Assembly: GCA_001599915.1 (NCBI GenBank)
Contig: BCIG01000026.1
Coordinates: 434,001-498,000, forward strand
Length of the DNA: 64,000 nucleotides
Source of the DNA: Symbiotaphrina buchneri
Taxonomy: Eukaryota; Ascomycota; Symbiotaphrinales; Symbiotaphrinaceae
Direction: 5' to 3'
Positions 11,942 to 23,749 of this stretch are shown here, piece after piece. Below the pieces are notes generated by a model. It searched no databases. It had not been told where the DNA came from and saw nothing but the letters and a program-made list of their open reading frames with translations. How positions within the stretch are numbered: the first letter of the stretch is position 1; every line of letters starts with the position of its first letter. The translations under genes were made by a program, and so were the position numbers.

Positions 11942-14842
11942 GTTAGCATCCTCATCGTCTGCAGTCTTGCAGAGGTCGGGAAGAAGGTGAAGGGCATACT
12001 GCGGTATCGATAGTGATGGGCGGGGCAAGTAAGCGCCCACTCGTCATTGTGTGTGTGATATGAGCCGATCGATCCTCCAACTCTCCGCTTCATCTACGGA
12101 GGTACTTTGCAGTGTCTTTCAAAACCAGGGTCGTCCGGGAGCAGTTTCAGGAAATTGGGAGCCAGTTGACGAGGCAGAGGTTGAGGCACGATGGATGGAT
12201 CTTATGAAGTGCAAGTGGAGGGGTAGCACAGGACCATGATTTAGTACTTGGTCTGTATGCCTGAGGGGTCAGGTAGGCAGAGCAAAGCATCAATTCATTA
12301 GTGGAGTGCTGATATGGGTCATGCCATGGGCCGACGCCTCTCCCACTTCGCTGAAGGGGTTGCGACGCCCAGCTTGGCAGCCGTGAGGTAGCGATTAGCG
12401 TGCTCGGCATGTTGCACTGCCCCGTCAAGCGTGAGCGACTGAGCATCCTCTCCAGCCCGGGATTACCAGGGCGCTAACCAACAAGAAACACCTTCCCGAG
12501 GCGGCAAAGGCGTGGGGCCACCATCCGAACGAAATCCAGAGGACCAGATGCTCTTCTCTTGGCTTTTATAATATTTCAACTTCCTTGTCTGACGATATCG
12601 TTGGCCTGGAGTGGTACAATTGTCCATTCTCCAATATCCATACTCCGACAGATAATATCCGAGACAGCCTGGATGGCTCAAATCATGCTCACCTTCTCGG
12701 CAGTACTCCATATTCATAACTTTTTATCACCTTGCACAGGCGCAAATGGCGGGTTTAACCTTGTCTCAATAGCGGCGGGCGCCGGCCCGGCTATTGGTTG
12801 GCTGACTGTCAGGCTAGGGGAAGAGGAAAGCCCGCTAAAGTGGATCCCGATCTGATTGTCCACTGCATGCTGATTGATCCAACATCCCCGTCTCTAGCCG
12901 CTGATTGTTTGCCTTGGCTGTCAATCCTTCGTCCAGGCCCTCTAACCTCAGAATCATCCACGACGACAATATGAGAATACACAATCTTGCCACGAAGCAC
13001 GGCTGTGTTTCAAGATATTCGCGGTCTCTTGCTGCTTGGTTAGAGGTCATGTGCCTCGGTTCTCAGGCCGCAATAAGGCCGTGCAAGACAGCACCGCCAC
13101 AGCTCAGACGTCGTTGAGGCGGACCGCATGCGGCTATATTCCCCGTTGTATATCTGCAGCCGGAGACTTCGCCCATCGAATATCTTTCTTATTGCTCAAT
13201 TCCCAACGCTTCATGCTTTCTCTAATTCTCTTGGGCGGCTGTCCTGCCGCGCGGCGTAGCGTTTGCCAGGAGCTGGGCATTCTGCGCATAATGTACGTAA
13301 TGGCCGGATATGGTTGATGTGTTGGGTGTATCTATTGCTGCGCCCCTCTTCCCCTCTTCGCCACCCCGCTTGGCTGCACTGATCTGCTCCACCCTTTGAG
13401 AGAGTTCTGACGATGGCCGAGAGTGGAGTCAGATTCGCCCGGATAATATGCCCTTTTCCCCAGGGCCATGGTTGCAATGAGAACCTTGCGGAATTTGAGA
13501 TCCCTCTTGGCCTCATACACCGCATCTAGACTTTCGACCAAAGGGCACCTTCATTGCCCCATTCCTTGGCTCAACATTCATTCTCTACATACTCACAATG
13601 CTGCTTCGCCCAGCCTTTCTGTCCGCTTCTTATGCTTTCCTTAGGGCCGGAGCGTTGCTCGCCGTCTCATGTGCAGACAGTGGGGGCAGTCCGGGCAATG
13701 CTTCCACATTCTTTCGCATTTCCTAACTCATCTCACCCCACAGCCTTCTTTTGCACCACTTCTCGTATATTGCGCTTCTTGAGACGTCTAATCCCTCAGC
13801 TGCGCCCCCTTCTCGGCAGAACTCCAGAATCCATCCTTTGAAGTCTATCCAGCGAGCGCGGTCTCGATATTCATTTCATTGCTGCGACAATATTGCGTTG
13901 GAACTGCCAAGAGCTGCCATTTCCTTTCCTTGTGTGTTTTCTTAGTCTCTTGCTCGCTGCGGATTTCTTGTACCCTTGGAAGGTTTCTCGGGGCACTGCC
14001 TACCTAATCGGCCGTGCTTCTCGGGGACTATTACGACCACTGTCTCCTGAACTATGCAATTTCCTCCTGTTTGATCGCCGAAGTAGGGTGAACAGACCTA
14101 TTGTTCCCGGAGTAGCGGACAGATCCACAATCTGGTCGTTCCAGCAAAGCACTGTTGCTGATCGAACTAGTGGACACAACTCCTTTTCTTCGTCCGCAGC
14201 CGTAGAACACCTTTGGCATCAATACTGCTTCCTGAAGGGACCCCCGGAAAGGTCAGCGCAGGAGACACAGCACACAGACTCAACGAGAAGCCTTAAAGCT
14301 GCTTCCACTGACATTGCGATTTGCGATGGCGGTCGATATTCCGCAGAGGACTCGTAATGGATGCATATGTGCAAAGACACACCCTCGATAGGCGTCGCCC
14401 TCTGGCCATGGATCCATGTATTTTCGGACTTCGTACTCCATACGCCCGCGCTAACCTACGCTTCTCGAACGCATCCGACAGTCACTTTGTCTTTTGGCTC
14501 ATTCGCAGATGTGTCAAGATAGCTCTCCCATTGCTATATAGGTAGCGCTACAACATGCTAGGATGCGTGCGCCCTAGCATTGCATTGTGGAAGACCCTCA
14601 CGGAGATCCTCTGCAGGGGATCGTGGCACACCGCGAAGGATGTCTCTCTCTATGGTAATGCCACCGCGTGCTGCTCTGAAGGGGTTGCAGAGTCCCCTTT
14701 TCGATAGACTTCGGCATGCGCATTGGGAATATCATCCCCCCGCGATACGCTCCATCGAGTCATTCGCAGTGGACCTGAAATTCCCTTCATAATCCAGCAG
14801 GGAACATATTCCAGAAAATCGTATGGAAGACATTGCAGCGTC
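11942..14842. other. Long region without a supported gene
   Basis: This begins with the Ca2+-ATPase promoter and runs to the 3' end of the methyltransferase gene. Open frames are all short, overlap each other on both strands and carry no recognisable motif. A non-coding transcript is possible, but I see nothing that would establish it. Confidence 0.5.
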
Positions 14843-16047
14843 TCACTTCTTGCCTTCGCCGTCGCCTTCTCCGTTTCCATCCATTTTCACCTTGCCCTCC
14901 AGCACATCCTTGATACTGACCATCCCGCTGCCGCGCTCCAGCGGCTTACTCTGGCCCGGTCCCTCTTTCCAGCCAAGGAAATAGATCATTCGAAACGTCG
15001 CGGGCAAAGTGCCATCCTCGTTCCCATGCAACTCCTTGTAGATGCCCTGCGCCGCAGCCAGCACTTCCCTTCGAATAGGGCCCATCTCCCTGCCCAGCAC
15101 GGCGTTGCCCTCACCCATGGCCTGCAAATCCATCATCAGCGCAAAGATGTCAGGATAATCAACAATGATATCATCGACATCAACAGTAGGCAGTCTAAAC
15201 CCCGCGCGCTGAAGCAGTCCACCGACATCGCGCACGTCCGCAAGGGGGGAAGTGCGCGTCGAGACGCCGCCGCGGCGCTCCATCTCAGCCAGCTGCAGCG
15301 ACGTGCGGAGCTCGTAGAGGGTGTCGCCGCCGAACATGGCGGCCAGGAAGGGCGCGTCGGGCTTGAGGATGTGGTTGACCTGCGCCAGCAGGCTGGGCAG
15401 GTCGTTGATCCAGTGCAGTGAGAGGGAGGATAGCACGGCGTCGAAGCTGTTGGCGCTGTAGGGGAGTGTCTCCTCGTCCGGCAGCACCTCCCGTGTTATG
15501 GAAATCTCGCTGTTGAAGGGCAGGTCTTCGTCCCGGTGTAGCAGCGTCGGCGAGGAGTCGGCGGCGGTGAGGTGCCCGATGCGGGTGGAGAGAGGCGGGG
15601 AGGTTTCGGTGGCTGGGTCGGGGTTGGGCCGCGTCAGAGCCCGGGCGATGTTGCATGAATTGGCGCCCAGGTCGAGGACGGAGGGGAAGTGACGCTTGAT
15701 GTCCTATAAGAAGATTGGTCAGCAATTGCGGGTTAAGGTCGAAGTTCAAGAAGGTGTCCAATTGAGATGTTGGGTATAGAAGATGCCAGAGAGCAATGGA
15801 ACGCAAGGCATACAAGCAATCGCTCACACAGCCGCATCGCGACTTCATCCTTGAGATAGTCCACCTGGCGACCGGCTTCGACGTTGGCGCCTGCACGCTC
15901 TTTCTGTAGATATTTTGTGTGCCGGTTGAAGACTTGTAAGGTCGGCGCCCCGGGAGCTTGGACAGCATATCTGCGGCATTGCTGTAGTTGAAAAGCCCGT
16001 TTTCTGCTCACCGGCCGCCAGAGGCCCGGTTTGATAAAAAGTTTCAT
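14843..16047 (-). CDS. NDUFAF5: NDUFAF5-like mitochondrial complex I assembly methyltransferase
   Basis: Model: exon 1 is 16047-15814 and exon 2 is 15703-14843, with a phase-0 intron (GTATGC...TATAG), giving 364 residues. NDUFAF5 is a mitochondrial SAM-dependent enzyme that hydroxylates an arginine in the NDUFS7 subunit during complex I assembly. The N-terminus is basic and Arg-rich (RPVSRKRAFQLQQCRRY), as expected for a matrix presequence. Next come the family segment FNRHTKYLQKERAG, the SAM-binding loop VLDLGANSCN at the start of exon 2, LPYSANSFDAVLSSLSLHWI, and ILKPDAPFLAAMFGGDTLYELR. The splice joins ERLL to DIKRHFP, as in relatives. The tail is Gly/Glu/Lys-rich. The upstream region is shared with the divergent dynactin gene. 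Confidence 0.92.
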
Positions 16048-16929
16048 CTCCAAGAGGTGCCCTTATTATGTCTGCTATCCTGCGAGCTGCCCGCCCTGAG
16101 TTGTTCGATGGCACATGTACGACGGACTGACGCCATGAAAGATACCAATAGATCTGACAGCGGTAAGTTCCGATAATACAGACATCTTCACCCCTTTTAC
16201 CCCTGTTCACTAAGGCCGAGCAAAGACTCTCAGAATTTTGACACAGGCACGAGTGGAATTATGGCCAGTCTTATTAAGGAGATTACTGTCCAATTCGGCT
16301 GAACATATACAAACATCATTGATTTAATTTCCATGACGTGGCTGGCTTGGAAGGATAAGTGGATGATGTGGTTCCCGGCGAGTCTATACCCAGTAGCCAG
16401 TGGAACAAAAGTAAACAATATTACCACTGCTTGCAGTCTTCCAAAGAGGGAGCACATTGATCTAATTCTGGATAGATCGGCCGCCTGCTGGTCTTGGAAA
16501 CCGGCTTCAACAAATTACATCAGTGATACTTCCTTGGGAATGGAGAGATCCCGAGCATTATGTTACAGTGCTTTTGGCTGAAAAATCAAGAAACTGAACA
16601 AAGAACCTCGGTAGCGAAACAATTAATTCCTGGAGCAGCCACCTTTGCTCGTGGTATTCTCTAAGCATCAAATATGGAGCATAGGTAACGCACTTATGGA
16701 CCGAACATGCTGAGTCTACAAATTAAATTCATGAAATATCAAGCATGTAAGTTTAGTAGCACCTATATGTGAGTGGTGAGTATAGGCAGTCGGCGAGAAA
16801 TCCACTGGTGACGAGACGGAACATTCCGCGAATCCAGAACCACCGCGCGTCGGTCAAAGGACCGCGTACAAGAAGCAAAGCTTTGGAATCTGGCAAGGCT
16901 GGGGAGATTTTGTCGCCGGCTACCCCACG
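16048..16929. other. Bidirectional promoter region
   Basis: This region lies between the divergent NDUFAF5-like gene (-) and dynactin p62 gene (+). It is moderately AT-rich. I found no coding frame or repeat that stands out. Confidence 0.6.
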
Positions 16930-18777
16930 ATGGATGGCCCTCCTTCAATACCGCAATTCCCTTACACCTACATATCATGCCCCTGTGCGGGCACCGCCGC
17001 CCCACCAATCCAACGATCACAGGATGAAGGTCTGGACGATACTGAGGAAGAGCGCACGTTCGATCCGCGGGCCCCACGCTCCAGTTACTCATTATTTCCC
17101 ATTGAACACCTATTATATTGCGAGGATTGTCACCAAGTCCGATGTCCACGCTGTGTCCTAGACGAGATTGTCTGCTACTACTGTCCCAGTTGCCTTTTTG
17201 AGGTGCCGAGCAGCTTGGTCAAGAGTGAGGGCAACAGGTAAGGTCAGGCTTTCTGTGTCAAGGCAGACGCTAGTCTCTGATTTTCGGAATTGCAGATGTA
17301 CACGCAATTGCTACACTTGCCCCGTCTGCACGGCACCTTTATCCGTCAATGCAGTGGAGCCTACGAGTTCAGCAACTCTGGAAGTCCCTGGAAGATCCCA
17401 GGCTACCTGCTATGTGTTGGCTTGCCCACATTGCATGTGGAGCTCCCAAGAAGTTGGGATAGAATTTGACAGGCCGAGCAATATTACAGGGCAGCTTGCC
17501 AAGATAAGGAAGAGGAGGGAGGGTAGTTCGTCTGCGAGGGATGAAGACGCATCTGAGAGCGGCCTCTCTAATGCAACTATCCTTCGCTCAGAATCAGAAG
17601 AAGAGAGGATTGATCCAGAGAAAGCGCTCACGGCGGGACAGAAGTTTGCAAATCTCAAGTCATTCTACAGTACTCAAATTACCGAGACATCAGGCGGTTC
17701 AGGGCTGGGGATAGGAAATGATCTAGGATTCGGTTCCCCGGGAGCGCTTTCGCGCATCATGAGCTTATACACCGGGCTTGGAGGCTACGGTAAGAAAACC
17801 AAGGGCAAAACGGGAGTCATGCGAGAAGCGTTCGGGAAAGAAGAAGGTGTGGAGCTAATTGATGGCGACGAAGATATAATACAGCGGATGAAGGAGCTGG
17901 GTTGGGACGAAAGTAAGCTTGATCACCTGAAATCTTTACTCTAATTTAACAAACTCAGCTACTAGTGCAGAGCAAAGGTCCTTGCAGCAAAATGACGCAA
18001 GATTCTGCTCGTGAGTACTCCAAAGTGCATACACCTTTGTCAAAATACTAACATTCCCGCAGCGACGTGTACCCCATGCCTGTGCTCCTCCAGACGAAAC
18101 GCTCAAAACGTTGCCGGACATGCCGACACATCCTCACCAGGCCCGAATCCAAAGTCACCAGCACTCGGTTCCGTATCAGACTCGTCGCCGGCAACTACAT
18201 CCCTGCGTTATCAGTCCGACCTCTCTCCGCACCACCCAACGCGCCGTCTCCCCAGACGCTTGCCCCTCTACAGCCAATCCAGATGCTCCTCACAATCCGC
18301 AACCCACTGTTCGACCCTATCAAAGTCTCCCTCGCAACTCCCGAACAAACACCGGGCAAGTACCCCAGCCGCGTGACGATACTGTGTCCCCAATTTGATG
18401 TCGGCGCCAACACCGAAGTATGGGACGACGCACTCAGCGGACGTCCCGAATCTCGACGCACGAATGAAGGGGTCGCTGAAGCGGGCAAAGTATGGAATAA
18501 AGGACGCAACTGGACGAGTGTCGTGGTCGAAGTCGTCCCGCCTAGCATCCCGGCTCTGAAGCCAGAGCAAGTGGGGCGGGAACTGCAGAACGATGATGAT
18601 ATTCTGGAGATACCGCTGTTCGTGCACGTGGAGTATGAGGCAGAAGTGGGAGTGGGCGGGGAAGATGTGCCGAAGGAGGAGAGAAAGGAGAAAAGAGAAT
18701 TGGCATTTTGGAGCGTTCTGGGCGTTGGGAGAGTCGAGAGAATGGGGGCTGCGATCACAGGTCAATCCGGTTTTTGA
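16930..18777 (+). CDS. DCTN4: Dynactin p62 subunit (dynactin subunit 4)
   Basis: Model: exons 16930-17237, 17296-17912, 17959-18010 and 18063-18777, giving 563 residues. p62 belongs to the pointed-end complex of dynactin, which links dynein to cargo and is called RO-2 in Neurospora. The family start FPYTYISCPC follows the initiator. It is followed by paired cysteine motifs (CEDCHQVRCPRC, CYYCPSC, CYTCPVC, CPHC) that form a zinc-binding module. After a Ser/Glu-rich linker come LTAGQKFANLKSFYSTQ and, in exon 4, LLQTKRSKRCRTCRHIL, the p62 hallmark. The C-terminal half is beta-rich with LLTIRNPLFDPIKVSLA. Exon 3 is only 52 nt. The introns fit phase and restore the known family order, so the model is firm. 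Confidence 0.93.
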
Positions 18778-19004
18778 TCTCTTGCTGCTGAACTTCGATC
18801 TGAGGGATACCCATTTGGCTTTTGACTTTGCGTTTCGAACTGGGTCGAAAAGTTTCCTGCATTACCACGGTTTGACATTCCAGATGGGCTAGATTTCAGG
18901 TTTCAGGGAATTTTTGAATCCATTTCTTGCATGAAGACTCTAGTAGAGACAAGCCTTAAGCACCCATTGCGCAATGCCCACTCCACAACCAATACTGACC
19001 GCGC

Positions 19005-19823
19005 CTAATATTCCGCCGCACTGCCCAGAGGGAACTCGAAAGCGACCTTCTTGCCCGTCAACCGGTTGTACACCTCGCTGTAGGTATCGAGCCTGTAGTC
19101 CACACCACCCCTCTCCTTCTCGTCCAAGACCACCTTGATCAACTTGCTGCCATCGGTGCGAGTACGTGTGCGCTTGCCGACAATCTCCACGGGGTAAACG
19201 AGGTCGGTGAGGATGGCGTCGTGAACGGCAGTCAGGGTACGCGAACGGGGGCGCTTCTGCGTCTGCGAGGTCCGCGAGCGGGCGGAACGCTTGGGACGGG
19301 GAAGGATGCGGCGAGATGCGAGGATCAGGACGTGGCGGTCGGAGAACTTCTTTTCGAGCTCACGGGTCAGGCTGGAGAGATGTTAGTGGTTGTTGGAGAA
19401 GGGTTCTGTGGACCGGCCGTACCGTTGCTGGACCTTGTGGAAACCCTGGAGCAGAGGGACGGGAACGAAGATCACAATGGCTTTGCGACCCTGGCCAACC
19501 TCGATCTGTAGAATACAAAGTCAGTCCACGGTTCCAGATCCAACCCTTCAAGTCCACGATGTCAAGTTGAGCCATAACCAAAAGCTTGCTCAACCGCCAA
19601 CGACAAGCTTCACATAGCATAGGTTTTCCAAATCCTCAGGGAATATAGACGGAACAGGTGGTCATACCTCGCGAGCAGAGACGAACTGAAGAGGCCTCAG
19701 TGCACCCCGGAGGTCCTGGATGTTGCTCTCGAGGTCGAAGAGAGCACCAGCGATGCTGGTCTCGAGCTCCGAAGGGTTCTGCCTCGAGGGGCTGTTGGCG
19801 GCGATCTTGTTGAGGGCGGCCAT
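19005..19823 (-). CDS. RPS7: 40S ribosomal protein eS7
   Basis: Model: exons 19823-19668, 19505-19423 and 19371-19005, giving 201 residues, the usual length. The protein is part of the small ribosomal subunit. Clear family segments are the start [38 protein letters not shown] in the short middle exon, [18 protein letters not shown], and [14 protein letters not shown] near the end. The two introns (162 nt and 51 nt) keep the frame. Relatively large early introns are common in fungal ribosomal protein genes. It converges on the dynactin p62 gene with only ~230 nt between stop codons. Confidence 0.97.
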
Positions 19824-20883
19824 CTTTGCAGTGGACAATTATCGACGACTGACAATTGTCTGCAGATGAGGGTTGTCGAGAAAGGCCGCGATGCTGCTTA
19901 GGTGTTGGAGTCGCGAATTTGGAACAAGGGCTCGTTTGTGTGCGCGGCTCTGTTAGGGCTTCGCTTAGTTCAGTGCGACTGTAATTCATGACTAAGCCAT
20001 CCATCGACACAGCGAGCGACAGAACACGGAGCCGAGGGTCACGTGAATTTGACCCTGATGCGAATACCACGCTCGCCGGCAGGTCTAGTTTGCCAGTCTA
20101 AGAAGGCAGCTTTGATTGACCTTCACAATAACTGCTTGTGGACTGCTCTTTCTTCATTGCTCCGCATTGGCTTCTAAAAGGGCCTTAGATACGAATCTAC
20201 TCAGCTTTTTGACGGATCGTGCTGATTGGACACATATGGCTTCAAACACGAAGCGCCCGAATCGTTCGTCCACCAGAAAGCACCCGACTCCAGTTTCAGA
20301 GAGATTGAACTGCTAGAAGTATTGTACTGCATTGGCAATCCCAGTATCTGAGATCTTGCTGGTGACCTTTACAGGCGGTCCCCGCTTTCAACAGCACTGC
20401 TTCCGATTTGCTTCTACTCTCTTCTCTGCTTTCGGTGTCCACTCTCGTCATTATCTCACATGAAGCTTCTATTTCTGGGTGCGCCGAGGGTGGTGTTCTG
20501 GACGCCCTGAGACACTGTCTCATGGAATGCTGCTTTCTCATTTAACGTTCTTTCAAGGTTCTTCGCCTAGTCTTCCCAAAGCTACGCTATTCGCTTCGTT
20601 TCACCCCTTGGGTTGCCCACCATTCCATAGGTGGATAGCTTCATGGTCATAGCTTTTCCGCTTTCAATACGGATATTGTCCTAGCTCCATTCCTTGCGTT
20701 GCTGGGCGATCCTTGATCGAGGGCGCCCAGTCCTGGCGGGGTAAGGTTATGGTTGCTCGGACGTTACTGTGTCAGAATGTCAGAACCTCGTGGTCCAGCC
20801 ATTGGATTTAAAATCCGAAGGGTCCTCCCATCGTGAGCCTTCAGGAGCCTGATCCCACATTGTCCTGGTGACATGAATCCATC
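19824..20883. other. Intergenic region upstream of eS7
   Basis: This holds the eS7 promoter on the minus strand and the upstream side of a small secreted-protein gene on the plus strand. I see no domain-bearing frame. Transcription of the two genes is divergent. Confidence 0.55.
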
Positions 20884-21372
20884 ATGCTGATGCAAATCGC
20901 ATATTTAATCACTGTTGTGCTCTTTGCTACTACTGAAGCGCGACCACCTCCTCATCCGTTCTATGAGGGGCTCATCGCAACAGTCCCTACACTAGAACCC
21001 GATCTTCTCACAGCGTATGTGGGCCTTCGGCGGATCCAAGATATCTATACTGACTACTACAGTGCAAAGAATCGAATTGCGGCTGCTATAGCCCCCTACG
21101 AAGTACAAGGCATACCCGACCAATGTGCGCGGGGCAGCCTTTTGGCGTCCGGGCCCGACGGCCGACATGGTCTCCTTCGCCCCGAACCAGAACTCTACTC
21201 GACTGTGCGTATAGAGGTGGCGCCTTGGAATGAGACGGTGTGCTGCCTGTGGTGCGATCATCTCACTTATCACGGCCAGGAGTGTGTGGCCATGGGTTGG
21301 GACCAACAGAGCGACCGCTGCTATTTGTGGACGGCATGGAATGGATTGGATAGAGACGTGATGGTACACTAG
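20884..21372 (+). CDS. Small secreted cysteine-rich protein, PAN/apple-like C-terminus
   Basis: This is a single exon of 162 residues. The first ~19 residues form a signal peptide (hydrophobic ITVVLFATTEA), so the product is probably secreted. Six cysteines follow, five of them within the last ~50 residues, spaced as VCCLWCDHLTY, QECVAMGWD and CYLWTAW. This C-x2-C...C-x-A...C-Y-L pattern resembles a PAN/apple-type fold, but the match is by eye only. The in-frame sequence goes on for another 136 codons after the TAG, which may mean the gene was once longer (see findings). No homolog is recognised. Confidence 0.55.
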   Translation: MLMQIAYLITVVLFATTEARPPPHPFYEGLIATVPTLEPDLLTAYVGLRRIQDIYTDYYSAKNRIAAAIAPYEVQGIPDQCARGSLLASGPDGRHGLLRPEPELYSTVRIEVAPWNETVCCLWCDHLTYHGQECVAMGWDQQSDRCYLWTAWNGLDRDVMVH

Positions 21373-22109
21373 TTGGAATCACCGAAGCTGAGCCCAGAGA
21401 CCGGCATTGTTGTTGGCGCAGGTCCGCATGGGCGGTTACAAAGTGCTAGGGAGCATATGGAACTTCGGAAGAGAAAAAAAGAGGTGACCTGTCTAAAGGA
21501 GCAGGCTACGTCAATGAGAAAATCCGTGACGGAATCGACGGTCAACAACTGGATCACTGGGTGGTCAATATCTTTTCAGCGCTGCATGAGCGGGCCGCGT
21601 TTCAGGGAAACGTGCCCGGCTCCAGGAGTTTACGGGCTTTTATTCGATACTCATTCAGCTGGATCGATATCGCTCAACCGGAGCGACTATAGGTTTGGGT
21701 CTGTCCCAAACCAGGGGAGGCGAAGGACAGCGGTGCCAAACCGTCCGGGCTGGGATGTTGGAAGTCGTTTACTTCCTATATAAATAGCTAGCGGGCCACA
21801 AATATGTGCCATAAGAGGACCTATGAGGTAATCAAATTCAAAATGCAATGACTGATATATCCCCCAGTTGAGTCCGTTGGTGAATGAGATACAATTCTCC
21901 GCATATTCCCATCGGCTTCTACTGACATGCTCCACAATATTGATTGCTTTATGTGAAGACGCCGTGCTCCGGTGGACACAAACGGCGGCTCTAAGTTATA
22001 CTGGAAAGACACGACCCGAACGCTATGCAATGCAACCGATGACCGCTTGATGTTTCATAGAAAGGCAATGTGTATCAAGAATGGCTCCTGCACACAGGAG
22101 AAGCCCCTA
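21373..22109. other. In-frame extension after the secreted-protein stop, then 3' flank
   Basis: Directly after the TAG at 21370-21372 the same frame stays open to about 21783. It contains a basic, helical-looking stretch (ELRKRKKEVTCLKEQA). This is either a remnant of a longer gene or chance. The rest, to 22109, is the 3' flank of the convergent VAM7 gene. Confidence 0.4.
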
Positions 22110-23251
22110 TCAGATCTTGTTGACACGCTTCTTGGCGACTCGGACCTTGCTATCGACTCTATAGCCGTCATTAGCAGCTGTACCAAGTCAACTTCGCAAG
22201 CAAGTACATACCGGTCGACGTCCTCATCCAACATCTTCAACATGGCATTCTGTACGTCCAGTTCGTTGCTGATGTCGATGCCAATGTCCTTCTGTCGCGC
22301 CACAATCTTCCGCAACTGCTCCACCTGCGAATCCTGATCGATCATCAACTGCTTCTGCAGCTGCAACACTTGCTGATTGTCCCTCTCCCTTGTCAGTTCT
22401 GTCTCCTGTAGTGGTGCTCCTAAGACCCTTCCGACTCTGCCAGCGCCGCCAAGGGACGTCTGACTGGCATTCCGGTCGTCTCCGAATAACCCCTCTCTAT
22501 CCTTCGCCGTCGCTGCCGCAGACCATGCATCTCGTCCCGCTTCTGCTCCTCTTACAGCCAGCGAATTCAGCACAGCTTCCAGGCCTTCCTTCTCCCGGCG
22601 CGCTGCGGCAAGCAGGTCCTTCCTCCGCCTCATCTCCCCTTCACCCATCTTGCCGCCCTCCTTCGCCATCTCAATCAGGCCCTGCTCCAGCGCAATAAGC
22701 ATCGTCCCCGCCTTGACCAGACACCTCTTCGCCGCCGCCCCAGCCTCATGCTGTGCCTGGGCCGAGCTCGCTCCGTCCCGTCTCGAAAGGTGCAAGCGCG
22801 CATCATGCAGCTGCGCTTTGGCCTCCCTATGCGCATCCAGCCACACCGTCGGATCCGTTATGGGACCCTCGTTCGCCGCGCTGGTGATGGCGTTGTGAGC
22901 TTTACTTGCATTCGCGGAGGCGGTCGACGAGGGTAGGTTCAGGAAGGTGCGCCAGGCGGAGGTGTTGCGCCAGCGGGGGTCGTCAGACTCATTGATGGCG
23001 CGCAGGTAGGCTTCGAGGCCTTGCCGGCGGGATTCGATGACGGACGCGGAGGAGGAGCGCCATGCTTTTGGTGGAAGGGGGAAGGGCGGGCTGCCCAGCT
23101 GGGAGTGCAGCTTCACGAAGTCGGAGTAGCGCTTTTGGAGGGTGAAGGTGCGGAGTGGGAGGCGCAGCGTGATGTTGTAGAGGGTGTAGGATTTGCCGGT
23201 GCTGGAGGGAGGTGATGCTGACGGAATGCTGATTTCCACGGAGGGAGCCAT
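22110..23251 (-). CDS. VAM7: Vacuolar Qc-SNARE Vam7 (PX domain plus SNARE motif)
   Basis: Model: exon 1 is 23251-22212 and exon 2 is 22158-22110, giving 362 residues. Vam7 is a soluble SNARE recruited to the vacuole by PI3P and the HOPS complex for homotypic vacuole fusion. The N-terminal PX domain (about residues 5-110) shows LQKRYSDFVKLHSQL and PPLPK-type basic residues. A long helical linker rich in Ala, Arg and Glu follows. The SNARE motif occupies the last ~60 residues of exon 1 with regular heptads, and its zero-layer glutamine lies in NELDVQNAML. There is no transmembrane anchor, as expected for this family. Exon 2 supplies only RVDSKVRVAKKRVNKI and the stop. Without splicing, the frame would read through intron sequence. 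Confidence 0.93.
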
Positions 23252-23749
23252 GGTGTTGATGCTGTTGAGATAGACTGGGCGTGTTTTGATTTAGGTTGCA
23301 AGACCTCGGATGCTTGCTGACGACTGATGTCACAAGGCAGGCGCTGGGAAGCGAAGCTAAGCATGCAGTTGACAGAAGGTTTGACAGCACCCACCAAGAC
23401 AACTAGCCGGAAAAGGATGCAGGATCTATTGTCACCCTTTCTGGAACTGCAACTGGCGATAACGAACTCTGGCTATGTGGCATTCGGCTCTTGATGGCTT
23501 GTAGCATCCTCGATTGACAACTCCTTGTGCAGATGCGTATTCCTTCGTTCTTCCTGATTTTGCTTTTGAAGAACATTTACCGTCTCGTTCTGCCTTACTC
23601 ACTCGTTTCGCTCGTCGTCCTCGAGTGCCGAGTGACGTGTTTTAGACGCTCCATTGTACCTTTCTCCTTCTGCAGAATGATCTTTCTGGAATTCTGTATT
23701 TCAGACCAGTGGCGTCTAGCTAATCAACACTCTGGCACGGATTTCATAT
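23252..23749. other. VAM7 promoter and 3' flank of the HNH gene
   Basis: This sits between two minus-strand genes. No additional coding potential was recognised. Confidence 0.6.
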
